A stretch of 64,000 bases of DNA, taken from Oscillospiraceae bacterium (lineage in GTDB: Bacteria > Bacillota > Clostridia > Saccharofermentanales > Saccharofermentanaceae). The first letter of the stretch is position 1; each line of letters begins with the position of its first letter. The stretch spans positions 62,001 to 126,000 of the forward strand of contig CACZGS010000006.1 in assembly GCA_902780785.1 (NCBI GenBank), given 5' to 3'. Below the pieces are notes generated by a model that was not told where the DNA came from, searched no databases, and worked only from the letters and a program-made list of their open reading frames with translations. The position numbers and the translations under genes were made by a program. Below are positions 30,462-39,093 of this stretch, piece after piece.

Positions 30462-30499
30462 ATTATAAAAGTTAGTCTTACCTAATTAGTTACGGCTAA
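30462..30499 (-). promoter_or_regulatory. feo promoter with two tandem TTAG-N6-CTAA operators
   Basis: On the minus strand a TATAAT -10 (30462-30467) precedes feoA. Two operators abut upstream of it, TTAG-TCTTAC-CTAA (30472-30485) and TTAG-TTACGG-CTAA (30486-30499), covering the spacer and -35 region. The form resembles the DtxR/IdeR consensus and fits iron-dependent repression of feo. Confidence 0.7.
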
Positions 30500-30589
30500 C
30501 ATTATATTTATCAATCGGAAAATTGCAAGCGGGAAATCAAAAAAACGTCAATTATCACAAGGGATTGAGGAATATCAAGAAAAAATGTG

Positions 30590-30618
30590 TTGACAAGTTA
30601 GAGTAAACTAACTATGAT
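30590..30618 (+). promoter_or_regulatory. Promoter with an operator filling the -35/-10 spacer
   Basis: A consensus TTGACA (30590-30595), 17-base spacer and TATGAT (30613-30618). The spacer contains TTAG-AGTAAA-CTAA (30598-30611), so a bound repressor would directly block RNA polymerase. It drives the ECF operon starting at 30666. Confidence 0.8.
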
Positions 30619-30630
30619 TTTCTGCGAATA

Positions 30631-30644
30631 TTAGTTTTGGCTAA
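30631..30644 (+). promoter_or_regulatory. Second TTAG-N6-CTAA operator before the ECF operon
   Basis: TTAG-TTTTGG-CTAA followed by C, just downstream of the -10 at 30613. Of the four sites between feo and the ECF genes this one is closest to the DtxR/IdeR consensus (14 of 19 positions over 30631-30649 by my alignment). Confidence 0.7.
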
Positions 30645-30665
30645 CATTTATAATCGGAGGGGTTT

Positions 30666-31262
30666 ATGGAAAACTCAAGTAAGAAGCTTAAGGCAAAAGA
30701 TTTTATAACGGTCGGCATATTTGCAGCGATCCTTTTTGCTGTTGAATTTGCATTTGGAATGCTCGGTTATATTCACCCTTATATTGTTGCTTCATATGTA
30801 ATTATTCTGCCTCTGGCAAGCGGCATACCGATGATGCTCTTCTACACAAAGGTTGAAAAGTTCGGCATGATCACCATTTTATCGATCCTTTTGGCGATCA
30901 TCATGTTCATTGGCGGCATGGGTTATCTTGGAGCTCCGCTCATCATCGGCGCAGGCGTTATTGCAGATCTGATTGCCAAATCAGGTCAGTATAAGAGCTT
31001 TAAGAAGATTGTTATAAGCTTTGGTATTTTCAATCTCTGGATCTGTGCAAACTATTTCCCGATCCTTGTAACTGCTGAATCCTACCGTCAGGATCTTATC
31101 GACGGCGGATATTCGGCAGAATATGCAAATAACCTTTTCGCTGCGATCAATGTTAAGACAATCGGCGTGCTCGTTGTTCTCTGCTTTATCTTCGGCTGCA
31201 TCGGTGCAGTTATCGGTAAGGCAGTAGTGAAGAAGCATTTCGAGAAGGCCGGAATCGCATAA
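30666..31262 (+). CDS. ECF transporter substrate-binding (S) component, MptD/Trep_Strep type
   Basis: 198 residues with about five or six membrane segments. The N-terminus LKAKDFITVGIFAAILFAVEF is typical of the MptD (Trep_Strep) family of putative ECF S components. It should bind a small molecule in the membrane and hand it to the T and A subunits encoded next. The substrate is not known for the family. In this window the promoter carries iron-box-like operators, so a metal chelate or cofactor is more likely than a sugar. GGAGGGG lies before the ATG. Confidence 0.8.
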   Translation: MENSSKKLKAKDFITVGIFAAILFAVEFAFGMLGYIHPYIVASYVIILPLASGIPMMLFYTKVEKFGMITILSILLAIIMFIGGMGYLGAPLIIGAGVIADLIAKSGQYKSFKKIVISFGIFNLWICANYFPILVTAESYRQDLIDGGYSAEYANNLFAAINVKTIGVLVVLCFIFGCIGAVIGKAVVKKHFEKAGIA

Positions 31263-31263
31263 C

Positions 31264-31959
31264 ATGAAGCTCGATCCCAGAACAAAGCTGTTTATGGTAT
31301 TTGTCGTATCACTCATCGTCATGATGAGTGCGACAACACCGTTCTTGTGGGCTATCAGACTGTCCATCACTCTGATACCGATAATACTCATGATCCTTGA
31401 GAAGAAGTATTCTTCCGCTCTGAAATTCTTATTGGCGTATGCTTCAGCTCTTGTTCTGATGTTTTACTTCCTGTCTGAGCAGTCAGAAGGCCTTATCGCA
31501 TCACTGCTGATAGGATATTGCGGGATCGTAGTACAGTTCATGCCGGCAATCATCACGGCCTGGTATGTGGTAAGAACTACAAAGATCGGCGAGTTCATGT
31601 CCTGCATGCAGAAGATGCATGTCCCGGACGGGATCGCAGTTTCTTTGGCAGTTGTAATGAGATTTTTCCCGACGATCAAGGAAGAATATTCTTCGATCAA
31701 CGATGCCATGAGGATGAGAGGCGTCATGTTAGGTGGCGGCAATGTCCTCAGGATGTTTGAATTCAGAATGATACCGCTCCTTTTCTCGTGCGTTAACATA
31801 GGCGAAGAACTGTCCGCGGCAGCTATCACAAGGGGTCTTGGCGGAGATGTCAAAAGGTCAAGCGTAATAGAGCTGAAGCTTGGCATTGCTGATTATCTCA
31901 TAATGACTTTCCTTGCTGTTGCGACAGTCATCTTCGTTGTCTTCAAGTATTTCTTATGA
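31264..31959 (+). CDS. ECF transporter transmembrane (T) component
   Basis: 231 residues, EcfT/CbiQ family: about five membrane segments and the two coupling helices ending in Ala-Arg-Gly-like motifs (DAMRMRG, about 155-161, and AAITRGLGG, about 188-196) that contact the ATPases. It begins one base after the S component and its stop overlaps the ATPase start. It couples ATP hydrolysis to toppling of the S component. Confidence 0.92.
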   Translation: MKLDPRTKLFMVFVVSLIVMMSATTPFLWAIRLSITLIPIILMILEKKYSSALKFLLAYASALVLMFYFLSEQSEGLIASLLIGYCGIVVQFMPAIITAWYVVRTTKIGEFMSCMQKMHVPDGIAVSLAVVMRFFPTIKEEYSSINDAMRMRGVMLGGGNVLRMFEFRMIPLLFSCVNIGEELSAAAITRGLGGDVKRSSVIELKLGIADYLIMTFLAVATVIFVVFKYFL

Positions 31960-33449
31960 GTATCGTAGAGCTCGAAAACGTAAATTTTCAATACAAGGGC
32001 TCCAAGGACGGTTCCCTTAATAACATTAACCTCAATATTGAAAAGGGCCAGACAGTCCTTCTATGCGGTGCTTCAGGTTCAGGCAAGACATCGATAATAA
32101 GGCTCATCAATGGTCTTATCCCGCATTACTATTCAGGAGAGCTTGAAGGCAATATAACTGTTGCGGGACATGATGTCAGGAAGACTGAACTTCATGAACT
32201 TGCGGGCACTGTCGGTACGGTCTTCCAGAATCCCAGAAGCCAGTTTTTCTCTGTCGATACTGACGGTGAGATCGCATTCGGACCTGAGAACATCGGTCTT
32301 GAACCTAAAGAGATCAAGGCCAGATTAAATGATGTCGTTGCTGAGATGGATCTCGATGATCTTCTCGGAAGAAGCATTTTCGATCTCTCGGGAGGGCAGA
32401 AGCAGAGGATCGCATGTGCTTCGGTAGCGGCACTCCTGCCTGATATAATCCTGCTCGACGAACCTTCATCAAATCTCGATTTCGATTCAATTGAACTTCT
32501 GAGAGGCACTATCCTTGAATGGAAGCGCCAGGGCAAGACCATAATCATATCAGAGCACAGACTGTGGTATCTCAAAGATGCCGTAGACCGCGTTATATAT
32601 ATGGAAAACGGCGTGATGGCAAAGGAGTGGACAGGTGAAGAATTCAAGGGCTTAAACGAAGAAGAAGTGAAGTCTTATAAGTTAAGGCCGATCGTGCTGG
32701 AAGAAGAACTTATCCGTGATATCCGCGGTGAGAGTACATCTTCATTCTGCGATGTTGAGAGCAATATTGAACTCAAAGATTTCTTCTTCAGCTATAAAAC
32801 ACGTCCGTATCTGCTCTTCAAAAAGAAGTTTAAAGAATCAGACGGGGAGCTTCTTAACCTGAATATTCCGTATTTAAAGATCCCGAAAGGTAAGGTGATC
32901 GGTCTTGTCGGGCCTAACGGAACCGGCAAATCCACATTCTTAAGGTGCCTTTGCGGTCTGGAAGGTGACTGCAAGGGAGCAATAGTATCAGACGGAAAGA
33001 TATATAAGGCCAGACAGCGCCTGAAGATCTGTTATCTGGTAATGCAGGATGTTAACCATCAGCTCTTTACGGACAGCGTTAAGTCTGAAGTCATGCTCTC
33101 TATGAAGGATGAAGATGAGAAGCGCTGTGATGAGATCCTGGAGAGTCTTGGTCTTCTGGAATATAAAGATACTCACCCGATGGCCTTGTCAGGCGGCCAG
33201 AAGCAGCGTGTTGCGATAGCTTCAGCCATTGCGTCGGGTGCAGAGATCCTTCTTTTCGATGAGCCTACATCGGGTCTGGATTACTCACATATGGAGAAGG
33301 TGGGTGAACTGCTAAATGAATTAGCTTCCACCGGAGCTTCTGTCATCGTCTCCACTCACGATCCTGAGCTTATCTCAGAGTGCTGCGATTATGTGCTGGG
33401 GATCAAACACGGTAAGGCTGTTTATCTTAAAGAGAATAAGAAGCTTTAA
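31956..33449 (+). CDS. ECF transporter ATPase, two fused ABC domains (AA')
   Basis: 497 residues with two complete nucleotide-binding domains. The first has Walker A GASGSGKTS (about 34-42), signature LSGGQKQR and LLDEPSSNLD. The second has Walker A GPNGTGKST (about 314-322), signature LSGGQKQR and LFDEPTSGLD. Most Bacillota encode EcfA1 and EcfA2 separately, while the fused form is typical of dedicated (group I-like) ECF systems, in line with a transporter serving only the neighbouring S component. The start overlaps the T gene (ATGA). Confidence 0.93.
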   Translation: MSIVELENVNFQYKGSKDGSLNNINLNIEKGQTVLLCGASGSGKTSIIRLINGLIPHYYSGELEGNITVAGHDVRKTELHELAGTVGTVFQNPRSQFFSVDTDGEIAFGPENIGLEPKEIKARLNDVVAEMDLDDLLGRSIFDLSGGQKQRIACASVAALLPDIILLDEPSSNLDFDSIELLRGTILEWKRQGKTIIISEHRLWYLKDAVDRVIYMENGVMAKEWTGEEFKGLNEEEVKSYKLRPIVLEEELIRDIRGESTSSFCDVESNIELKDFFFSYKTRPYLLFKKKFKESDGELLNLNIPYLKIPKGKVIGLVGPNGTGKSTFLRCLCGLEGDCKGAIVSDGKIYKARQRLKICYLVMQDVNHQLFTDSVKSEVMLSMKDEDEKRCDEILESLGLLEYKDTHPMALSGGQKQRVAIASAIASGAEILLFDEPTSGLDYSHMEKVGELLNELASTGASVIVSTHDPELISECCDYVLGIKHGKAVYLKENKKL

Positions 33450-33452
33450 TGC

Positions 33453-33488
33453 CTGATTTTATTGATTTTGAGAATCGAAATCAGTTTT
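33453..33488 (+). terminator. Possible terminator after the ECF operon
   Basis: CTGATTT (33453-33459) pairs with AAATCAG (33478-33484) followed by TTTT. The stem is AT-rich and the loop long, so this is tentative. Confidence 0.4.
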
Positions 33489-33500
33489 AGTATACAAAAA

Positions 33501-33514
33501 TTAGTATAAACTAA
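33501..33514 (+). promoter_or_regulatory. TTAG-N6-CTAA operator (distal) before the ABC/FtsX operon
   Basis: TTAG-TATAAA-CTAA, followed by C. It lies five bases before a TTGACA (33519-33524) that lacks a good -10, about 80 bases upstream of the proximal site. Confidence 0.65.
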
Positions 33515-33552
33515 CTTTTTGACAATAGATACCCCGTTACGATCTGAAATCA

Positions 33553-33595
33553 TTGTCAAAAACATAGATGTAATATTACGGTTAGCTTGAACTAA
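33553..33595 (+). promoter_or_regulatory. Promoter and proximal operator of the ABC/FtsX operon
   Basis: A TTGTCA (33553-33558), 16-base spacer and TATTAC (33575-33580) form a moderate promoter. TTAG-CTTGAA-CTAA (33582-33595) overlaps the expected transcription start. Confidence 0.6.
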
Positions 33596-33629
33596 CATAT
33601 AGTCAGACATATTAACGGAGAGTTTGACT

Positions 33630-34331
33630 ATGTATATTGAAACTAAAGATTTAAAAAAGTCTTATGGCGAAGGCGGAAGTTTCGCCCAGGTTCTTAAAGG
33701 CGTAAATATCAAGGTAGAGAAGGGTGAGATGTGTGTCATCCAGGGAACTTCAGGTTCCGGAAAGTCCACACTTCTTAACTGCATTGGCGGTCTTGATGAT
33801 ATCGATTCAGGCAGCGTTTCCGTTGCAGGAATCCTTATAGAGGGTATGAAGGGTGAGAAGCTCTCGGATTACAGGAGAGACAATCTCGGATTCATATTCC
33901 AGTTCTATAACCTGGTACCGAACCTTACCGTAAGAGAGAATATCCAGGTATGTGAATACCTGACCAAAGATCCGCTTAATCTGGACGATCTGATCGAAGT
34001 ATTAGGTCTTACGGAACATCAGTACAAGTTCCCGTCACAGTTATCGGGCGGACAGCAACAGAGATGTGCGATCGCGAGAGCGCTCGTTAAGAATCCCAAA
34101 GTGCTCCTCTGCGATGAGCCTACCGGTGCGCTTGATTCCAAGACATCCAGAGATATCCTTGTGCTCCTGGAGAAGATCAACAAGCAGTACGGAACGACGA
34201 TGCTTATCGTAACGCACAACAATTCGATCAAGAACATGGTAGACCACGTCATCTATCTTAAGGACGGCGAGATCTACAAGGATTACTATAACGAGACTAA
34301 GACACCTGCCTCAGAACTGGAGGATCTCTGA
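33630..34331 (+). CDS. ABC transporter ATPase, LolD/MacB-like
   Basis: 233 residues. Walker A GTSGSGKST (about 40-48), Q-loop FQFYNLVP, signature LSGGQQQR and Walker B LLCDEPTGALD: the MacB/LolD subclass that pairs with FtsX-type permeases. The ATG at 33630 fits the ribosome site GGAG (33617-33620) better than the upstream in-frame TTG at 33624. The permease follows one base after the stop. This heads a run of about twelve co-directional genes to 45682. Confidence 0.93.
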   Translation: MYIETKDLKKSYGEGGSFAQVLKGVNIKVEKGEMCVIQGTSGSGKSTLLNCIGGLDDIDSGSVSVAGILIEGMKGEKLSDYRRDNLGFIFQFYNLVPNLTVRENIQVCEYLTKDPLNLDDLIEVLGLTEHQYKFPSQLSGGQQQRCAIARALVKNPKVLLCDEPTGALDSKTSRDILVLLEKINKQYGTTMLIVTHNNSIKNMVDHVIYLKDGEIYKDYYNETKTPASELEDL

Positions 34332-34332
34332 T

Positions 34333-37300
34333 ATGGGGTGGATTTTATTTAAGAGAGCGCTCCGCGATCTTAAAGCCGGATGGGCAAGATATATCGCGCT
34401 GTCGCTCCTCATTATCTTCTCGATATTTATCGTGGTAAGCCTTATGGGCGCTGCGGTAACAATAATCGATTACACAGAATTAAGAGACAGGGAATTGTGC
34501 CGCGAGGACGGCGAGTTCTCTGTTTTCGTTCCTTTAAGAGATGAAGAGGAAAAGAAACTGACTGATAAAGGCATCTCATTAGAGAAGATGTTCTTTGTTG
34601 ATTATTCTCTTAATGAGGATCAGGTTTTACGTGCTTTCAAAGTCAGAGAGAACATCAACAGATTATCCATTATCGACGGAAACCTTCCTGCTAATGATAA
34701 TGAAGCCGTTCTGGAGAGGCGTTACTCGGAAGTTAATAATATCAATATCGGCGATAAGGTTACTGTCGGCGGTAAAGATTTCACGATATCCGGAATCGGC
34801 GCTGCTCCTGATTACAACACGGTTATAAAGAAGGTTTCTGATACTGTTGTCGACAGCAGATATTTCGGACTTATCTTTCTTACACCGAAGGCTTATGACG
34901 AGCTTTATTCATCCTTGGATTCAGTGAATTCCGAAGAATATTATTACGCATATCTTCTTAACGGCGCGATGACTGAAGACGAGCTTAAGGATTATCTGGA
35001 AGACATCGAGTTTGACGTTGATGACATTGATGATCCGTATTTCAAAGAATACTGGGATAAGATTGCCGGAAAGAAAGATGATCTTGTCGAAGGCATCGAT
35101 AAGCTTAAGGACGGCGCCAATGACATAGCCGACGGTGCATCTGAACTGGCTGATGGTACCAGTGATTTCAATGACGGCATGGGCGAATTAAAGGATGCTA
35201 TGCCTGATCTTAAGAAGGGCATTAAAGAGCTTGATGACGGTGCCGCACAACTGGAAAAGGGTGTAAAAGCCTATACTGACGGTGTCGGGCAGGTGGCATC
35301 AGGCGCATCGACGTTGTCGAATGGAGCATCCGAACTTGCAAAAGGAACCAAGTCTCTTAACAGCGGTGCCAAGCAGTATGGCGAAGGCGTAAATCAGTAT
35401 GCTAATGCGGCAGGTGCGATGGCTAACAGCGAAGATCCTTATGTTGCAGGCGTTGCTTCAGGGCTTGCAGGCCCGGCAAAAGATCTTGCGGACGGGTATT
35501 CGCAGATCAAGACCGGTGTCGCGGGTGTCGACAGCGGAGCGCAGTCATTAAGCAGCGGCGCAAACCAGCTCTATAACGGTCTCAAGAAACTTAAGAACAG
35601 CAATAACGCTTTAAGAAACGGTGCGACAGCGCTTCATAAAGGTACTACGGAACTTAAGAAGGGTGCTGAAGATCTTTCCGACGGAATTGATGAACTCTAT
35701 GACGGTTCGACAAAGATCAAGGACGGTGCAAAAGAACTTGCCGACGGCACCAAGGAATATGCTGACGGTGTAAAGGAATTCTCCGACGAGGCTAATGATC
35801 TCATCGATGAGGTTTTCGATTTCAAGACATCTAATCTGATGCTGTTCATGAATCACAATGATAATCCGAGGATAGATTCGGCTGCTGATGACGTTCAGAT
35901 CAATTATTCGGCAAGCATCATTTTCGGAATACTGCTCGTAATGCTTTTCGCATACGTAATATCAGTATTTATCGTTCACATGATCGATCAGGAGAGTTCA
36001 GTTATCGGCGCACTTTATTCGATGGGCGTAAAGAGGAGAACACTCACATTAAGTTATGTGGCAGTTCCGGTTATTGTTACGTTTGTTTCGGGTGTAATAG
36101 GCACTCTCATTGCAGTTCTGACACCTGCGGGAATCCCTGCACAGATGGCAGATTCGTTAGGCTATTTCTCAATGCCTGAAATGGAGGTCGAAGTAACGCC
36201 ATTTATCCTTATCTACGGACTTGTAGTGCCGCCTGTAACAGCGCTTATAGTTAATGTCCTTGTTGTCCGCAACAGGCTTAAGAAAACACCTCTTGCTCTT
36301 CTTCGAAATGAGCAGAAGGTTGTACGCGGCAGGAATGTGAAGATCAAGGGTCTCAAGTTTATCAGCATGTTCAGATTAAGACAGATCCTGCGAGAGATGA
36401 GGGCAGGCATTACCGTTATCCTCGGCTTGTTAATGAGCCTGCTTGTGGCGCTTATGGCCGTCAACACATCCGTGTACTGCTCAAAGGTTAAGGACTACTA
36501 CATCAGCCAGACAAAGTACGAGTACATGTATAACTACAAGTATCCGACAGAAGAAGTTCCCGAAGGCGGCTATGAGGCTGTAGCGGAAGGCTTCAAGAAA
36601 GAGATATACGGCTATGCATTCGATGTAACGCTTATGGGTATCACGGAAGATAATCCTTTCTTCGACACAGGCAAGCTTCCTGATAATGATACTGATCTTG
36701 TTGTAAGCTCTGCGGTCGCGAACAAGTACGCACTCAAGGTCGGTGATGTCTTCACATTGACTGATGACAAGGGTGAGAGATTATATGCGTTCAGAGTCTG
36801 TAAGATCTTCGATTATTCCGCATCGTTGATGGTGTTCATGGATATAGATAGGTGCCGTGACATGTTCGGTGAAGACGATGATTATTTCAACGTTGTTTTC
36901 TCTGATCACAAGCTCGATATAGAGAACGGAAGACTGTATTCGGTTGTCTCGAAAGAAGAGATTGCAAGATCATCCGGTATTTACGTTGAGATGATGGGTC
37001 CTATGGTTACGACGATGACAGTTGCATCATCAGTTATCTTCCTTGTCGTTATGTATCTCATGGTTAAGATGATGATCGACAGATCATCCTTCAATATCTC
37101 GCTCGTTAAGATTTTCGGGTTCAGAAATAAAGAGGTCAGGAAAATGTACCTTGACGGCAATTTCTATATTGTCGCTATAGGAGCCCTTATCTCGATACCT
37201 CTTTGCAAACTGATAATGGATTATATCTACCCGAGATATCTGGTAGCAAATGTAGGCGTAGGAATCAATCCTACATATCCGCCGTATCTATATCTGGCGA

Positions 37301-37401
37301 TCTTCCTTGTCATCATTGTCCTTTATCTTGCGATAAACCTCGTGCTGACAGGCAGGATAAGAAAGATAGTACCGGCAGAAGTTCTTAAGAACAGGGAGTA
37401 A
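34333..37401 (+). CDS. FtsX-type ABC permease with a long XxxLxxG heptad-repeat stalk
   Basis: 1022 residues. One membrane segment at about 20-44, a MacB-like extracellular domain (50-240), then about 240 residues (250-490) of heptads ending in Gly, with units such as ADGASEL and DGTKEYA, the pattern seen in YhgE/Pip-type proteins. FtsX membrane bundles follow (from about 527, with further segments to the C-terminus). MacB/FtsX systems act as mechanotransmitters that expel or process substrates outside the membrane rather than moving them through it. The stalk could span the thick Gram-positive wall. Partner of the preceding ATPase; substrate unknown. Confidence 0.88.
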   Translation: MGWILFKRALRDLKAGWARYIALSLLIIFSIFIVVSLMGAAVTIIDYTELRDRELCREDGEFSVFVPLRDEEEKKLTDKGISLEKMFFVDYSLNEDQVLRAFKVRENINRLSIIDGNLPANDNEAVLERRYSEVNNINIGDKVTVGGKDFTISGIGAAPDYNTVIKKVSDTVVDSRYFGLIFLTPKAYDELYSSLDSVNSEEYYYAYLLNGAMTEDELKDYLEDIEFDVDDIDDPYFKEYWDKIAGKKDDLVEGIDKLKDGANDIADGASELADGTSDFNDGMGELKDAMPDLKKGIKELDDGAAQLEKGVKAYTDGVGQVASGASTLSNGASELAKGTKSLNSGAKQYGEGVNQYANAAGAMANSEDPYVAGVASGLAGPAKDLADGYSQIKTGVAGVDSGAQSLSSGANQLYNGLKKLKNSNNALRNGATALHKGTTELKKGAEDLSDGIDELYDGSTKIKDGAKELADGTKEYADGVKEFSDEANDLIDEVFDFKTSNLMLFMNHNDNPRIDSAADDVQINYSASIIFGILLVMLFAYVISVFIVHMIDQESSVIGALYSMGVKRRTLTLSYVAVPVIVTFVSGVIGTLIAVLTPAGIPAQMADSLGYFSMPEMEVEVTPFILIYGLVVPPVTALIVNVLVVRNRLKKTPLALLRNEQKVVRGRNVKIKGLKFISMFRLRQILREMRAGITVILGLLMSLLVALMAVNTSVYCSKVKDYYISQTKYEYMYNYKYPTEEVPEGGYEAVAEGFKKEIYGYAFDVTLMGITEDNPFFDTGKLPDNDTDLVVSSAVANKYALKVGDVFTLTDDKGERLYAFRVCKIFDYSASLMVFMDIDRCRDMFGEDDDYFNVVFSDHKLDIENGRLYSVVSKEEIARSSGIYVEMMGPMVTTMTVASSVIFLVVMYLMVKMMIDRSSFNISLVKIFGFRNKEVRKMYLDGNFYIVAIGALISIPLCKLIMDYIYPRYLVANVGVGINPTYPPYLYLAIFLVIIVLYLAINLVLTGRIRKIVPAEVLKNRE

Positions 37402-37403
37402 TT

Positions 37404-37652
37404 ATGATCAAGACAACAGTAAAGATCGACGGAATGATGTGCGGCATGTGCGAAGCCCATGTTTGTGATGCTATCAGAAAAGCAGTTCCTTCAGCAAAGA
37501 AGGTAAAGGCTTCGCGCTCAAAGAAGGAAGCAACATTCCTTACCGAAGATGCAGTTGATGTGAGCCTTCTTGAGGCAGCAATAAAAGATATAGGCTATGA
37601 CTATCTCGGAGCAGAATCTGAGACTTACAAGAAAAGAGGATTGTTCGGATGA
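37404..37652 (+). CDS. Heavy-metal-associated (HMA) domain protein
   Basis: 82 residues, one ferredoxin-like HMA fold. The metal motif is GMMCGMCEAHVC, with the CxxC pair at about 12 and 15 and an extra Cys at about 20. Free-standing HMA proteins act as cytoplasmic copper (or other soft metal) chaperones. It lies two bases after the FtsX permease and overlaps the next gene by four bases, so it belongs to the operator-controlled operon; why a metal chaperone is here is unclear. Confidence 0.85.
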   Translation: MIKTTVKIDGMMCGMCEAHVCDAIRKAVPSAKKVKASRSKKEATFLTEDAVDVSLLEAAIKDIGYDYLGAESETYKKRGLFG

Positions 37653-38410
37653 CTTTTGAAGAGCGCGGAAACATGTCAGGCAAGACATTGATGCTCCTGC
37701 CAGGTACATGCTGCGACTGGCAGATGAATTTCTCGACAGTTATAGATGCTCTTGCAGAGAAGTATCATCTTATACTCGTAAACTACGACGGCTTTGACGG
37801 AAGCGACCGTATCTTTCCTGATATGATCACCGTCACGGAAAAGATAGAAAAATACATCATAGATAACTTCGGCGGCAGGATCGACGGTGCGCTCGGTTCT
37901 TCTCTCGGAGGGACCTTTGTCGGACAGCTGATCATGCGTGAAAACGTTCACGTTGACCACGGGATCTTCGGAAGCTCAGATCTCGATCAGAGCGGTGTCT
38001 TGTCTGCAAAACTGAAGTCTGCTTTGGTCACGCCTTTGCTTACAAGCTTTACAAAAAGCGAAAAGAAGAAGCAGAAGGCAAAGACCAAATTCATAGAGCT
38101 TTTCGAGATGGATGAGAAGACAGCTGAGATGTTCCTGTCATCATTTTCGAGATTTAAGACAGAATCTATTAAGAATCAGTTCTATACGGATCTTATCACA
38201 TGTCTTAAGGATGATATTCATGTTGAAGGAACGAAGGTGCATTTCATCTATGCGAACAAAATGGGTGAGAAGTACAAGAAACGTTATCTGAAGTATTTTC
38301 GTGATCCGGATATCAGAGAATTTAATATGCAGCACGAGCAATGGCTCTTCGTCGGAGAAAAGTACAGGGAGCCAGTCCTCAAAGCTATAGACGAATTTAT
38401 GGAGAGCTAA
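37649..38410 (+). CDS. Alpha/beta hydrolase
   Basis: 253 residues with an alpha/beta-hydrolase core: LMLLPGTCCDW near the oxyanion loop, the nucleophile elbow LGSSLGG (Ser85) and a late His in NMQHEQW (about 232). A long basic insert (about 130-150, EKKKQKAKTK) sits in the cap position. No signal peptide, so it is cytoplasmic. The start overlaps the HMA stop (ATGA); a second ATG at 37673 is also possible. One of four diverse hydrolases in the island; the substrate could be an ester or lactone of an imported compound, which is inference. Confidence 0.8.
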   Translation: MTFEERGNMSGKTLMLLPGTCCDWQMNFSTVIDALAEKYHLILVNYDGFDGSDRIFPDMITVTEKIEKYIIDNFGGRIDGALGSSLGGTFVGQLIMRENVHVDHGIFGSSDLDQSGVLSAKLKSALVTPLLTSFTKSEKKKQKAKTKFIELFEMDEKTAEMFLSSFSRFKTESIKNQFYTDLITCLKDDIHVEGTKVHFIYANKMGEKYKKRYLKYFRDPDIREFNMQHEQWLFVGEKYREPVLKAIDEFMES

Positions 38411-38412
38411 GC

Positions 38413-39057
38413 ATGAACGAACAAGAATATAAAGACATGACAATAAACGAATTTACCAAAGCCGCAGCTGTCTATGAGACTGACCAGGCCGGTGTATATA
38501 AGATGTGCAAGAAGGACTATCCTGATGTTCTTGCAGAGCTTGAGAAAGAGCCTTTCGACAGTTTGCTTGACTGCGGCTGCGGTACGGCTCCGATGATATC
38601 ACTTCTGTATGAGAAGTATCCGGAGAAGCATTATACCGGTATTGACTTAACTCCCAAGATGATCGAAGTAGCCAAGGCAAAGAACCTGCCCGGTGTGGAG
38701 TTTGTAGTCGGCGACTGTGAGAATCTTCCTTTCGATGCAAACTCGTTTGATGCGGTCATCTGCTGTGAGAGTTTCCATCATTATCCCAATGTTCAGGATT
38801 TCTTTAACAGCGTCTATAGAGTGCTGAAGCCGGGCGGAAGACTTGTTCTCCGTGACATGACATTCAATTGGGCTTCCACAAGATGGTTTTGCAACAAGAT
38901 CGAGATGCCGATCATTAATCTTAAAGGCCACGGCGATGTCAAGATCTACGGAAGGGATGAAGTCGATGCTTTGTGCAGGAATGCAGGTCTTGTAATGGAA
39001 TCATTTGAGAAGAGAGGTTTTTGCCGCCTTCACAGCGTGGCAAGAAAACCGAAGTAA
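38413..39057 (+). CDS. SAM-dependent methyltransferase, UbiE-like
   Basis: 214 residues of the class I fold: motif I LLDCGCGTAP (about 50-59), GIDLTPKMIEVA, motif II DAVICCESFHHYP and RVLKPGGRLVLRD. The start is the ATG at 38413 with GGAGAG 6 bases before it; a longer frame from 38341 overlaps the hydrolase and is rejected. It is immediately downstream of one alpha/beta hydrolase and upstream of another. A small-molecule substrate is likely; identity unknown. Confidence 0.88.
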   Translation: MNEQEYKDMTINEFTKAAAVYETDQAGVYKMCKKDYPDVLAELEKEPFDSLLDCGCGTAPMISLLYEKYPEKHYTGIDLTPKMIEVAKAKNLPGVEFVVGDCENLPFDANSFDAVICCESFHHYPNVQDFFNSVYRVLKPGGRLVLRDMTFNWASTRWFCNKIEMPIINLKGHGDVKIYGRDEVDALCRNAGLVMESFEKRGFCRLHSVARKPK

Positions 39058-39093
39058 TCCAAGAGAACTTTCCGCCGGTACAGGGGTTTCCAG

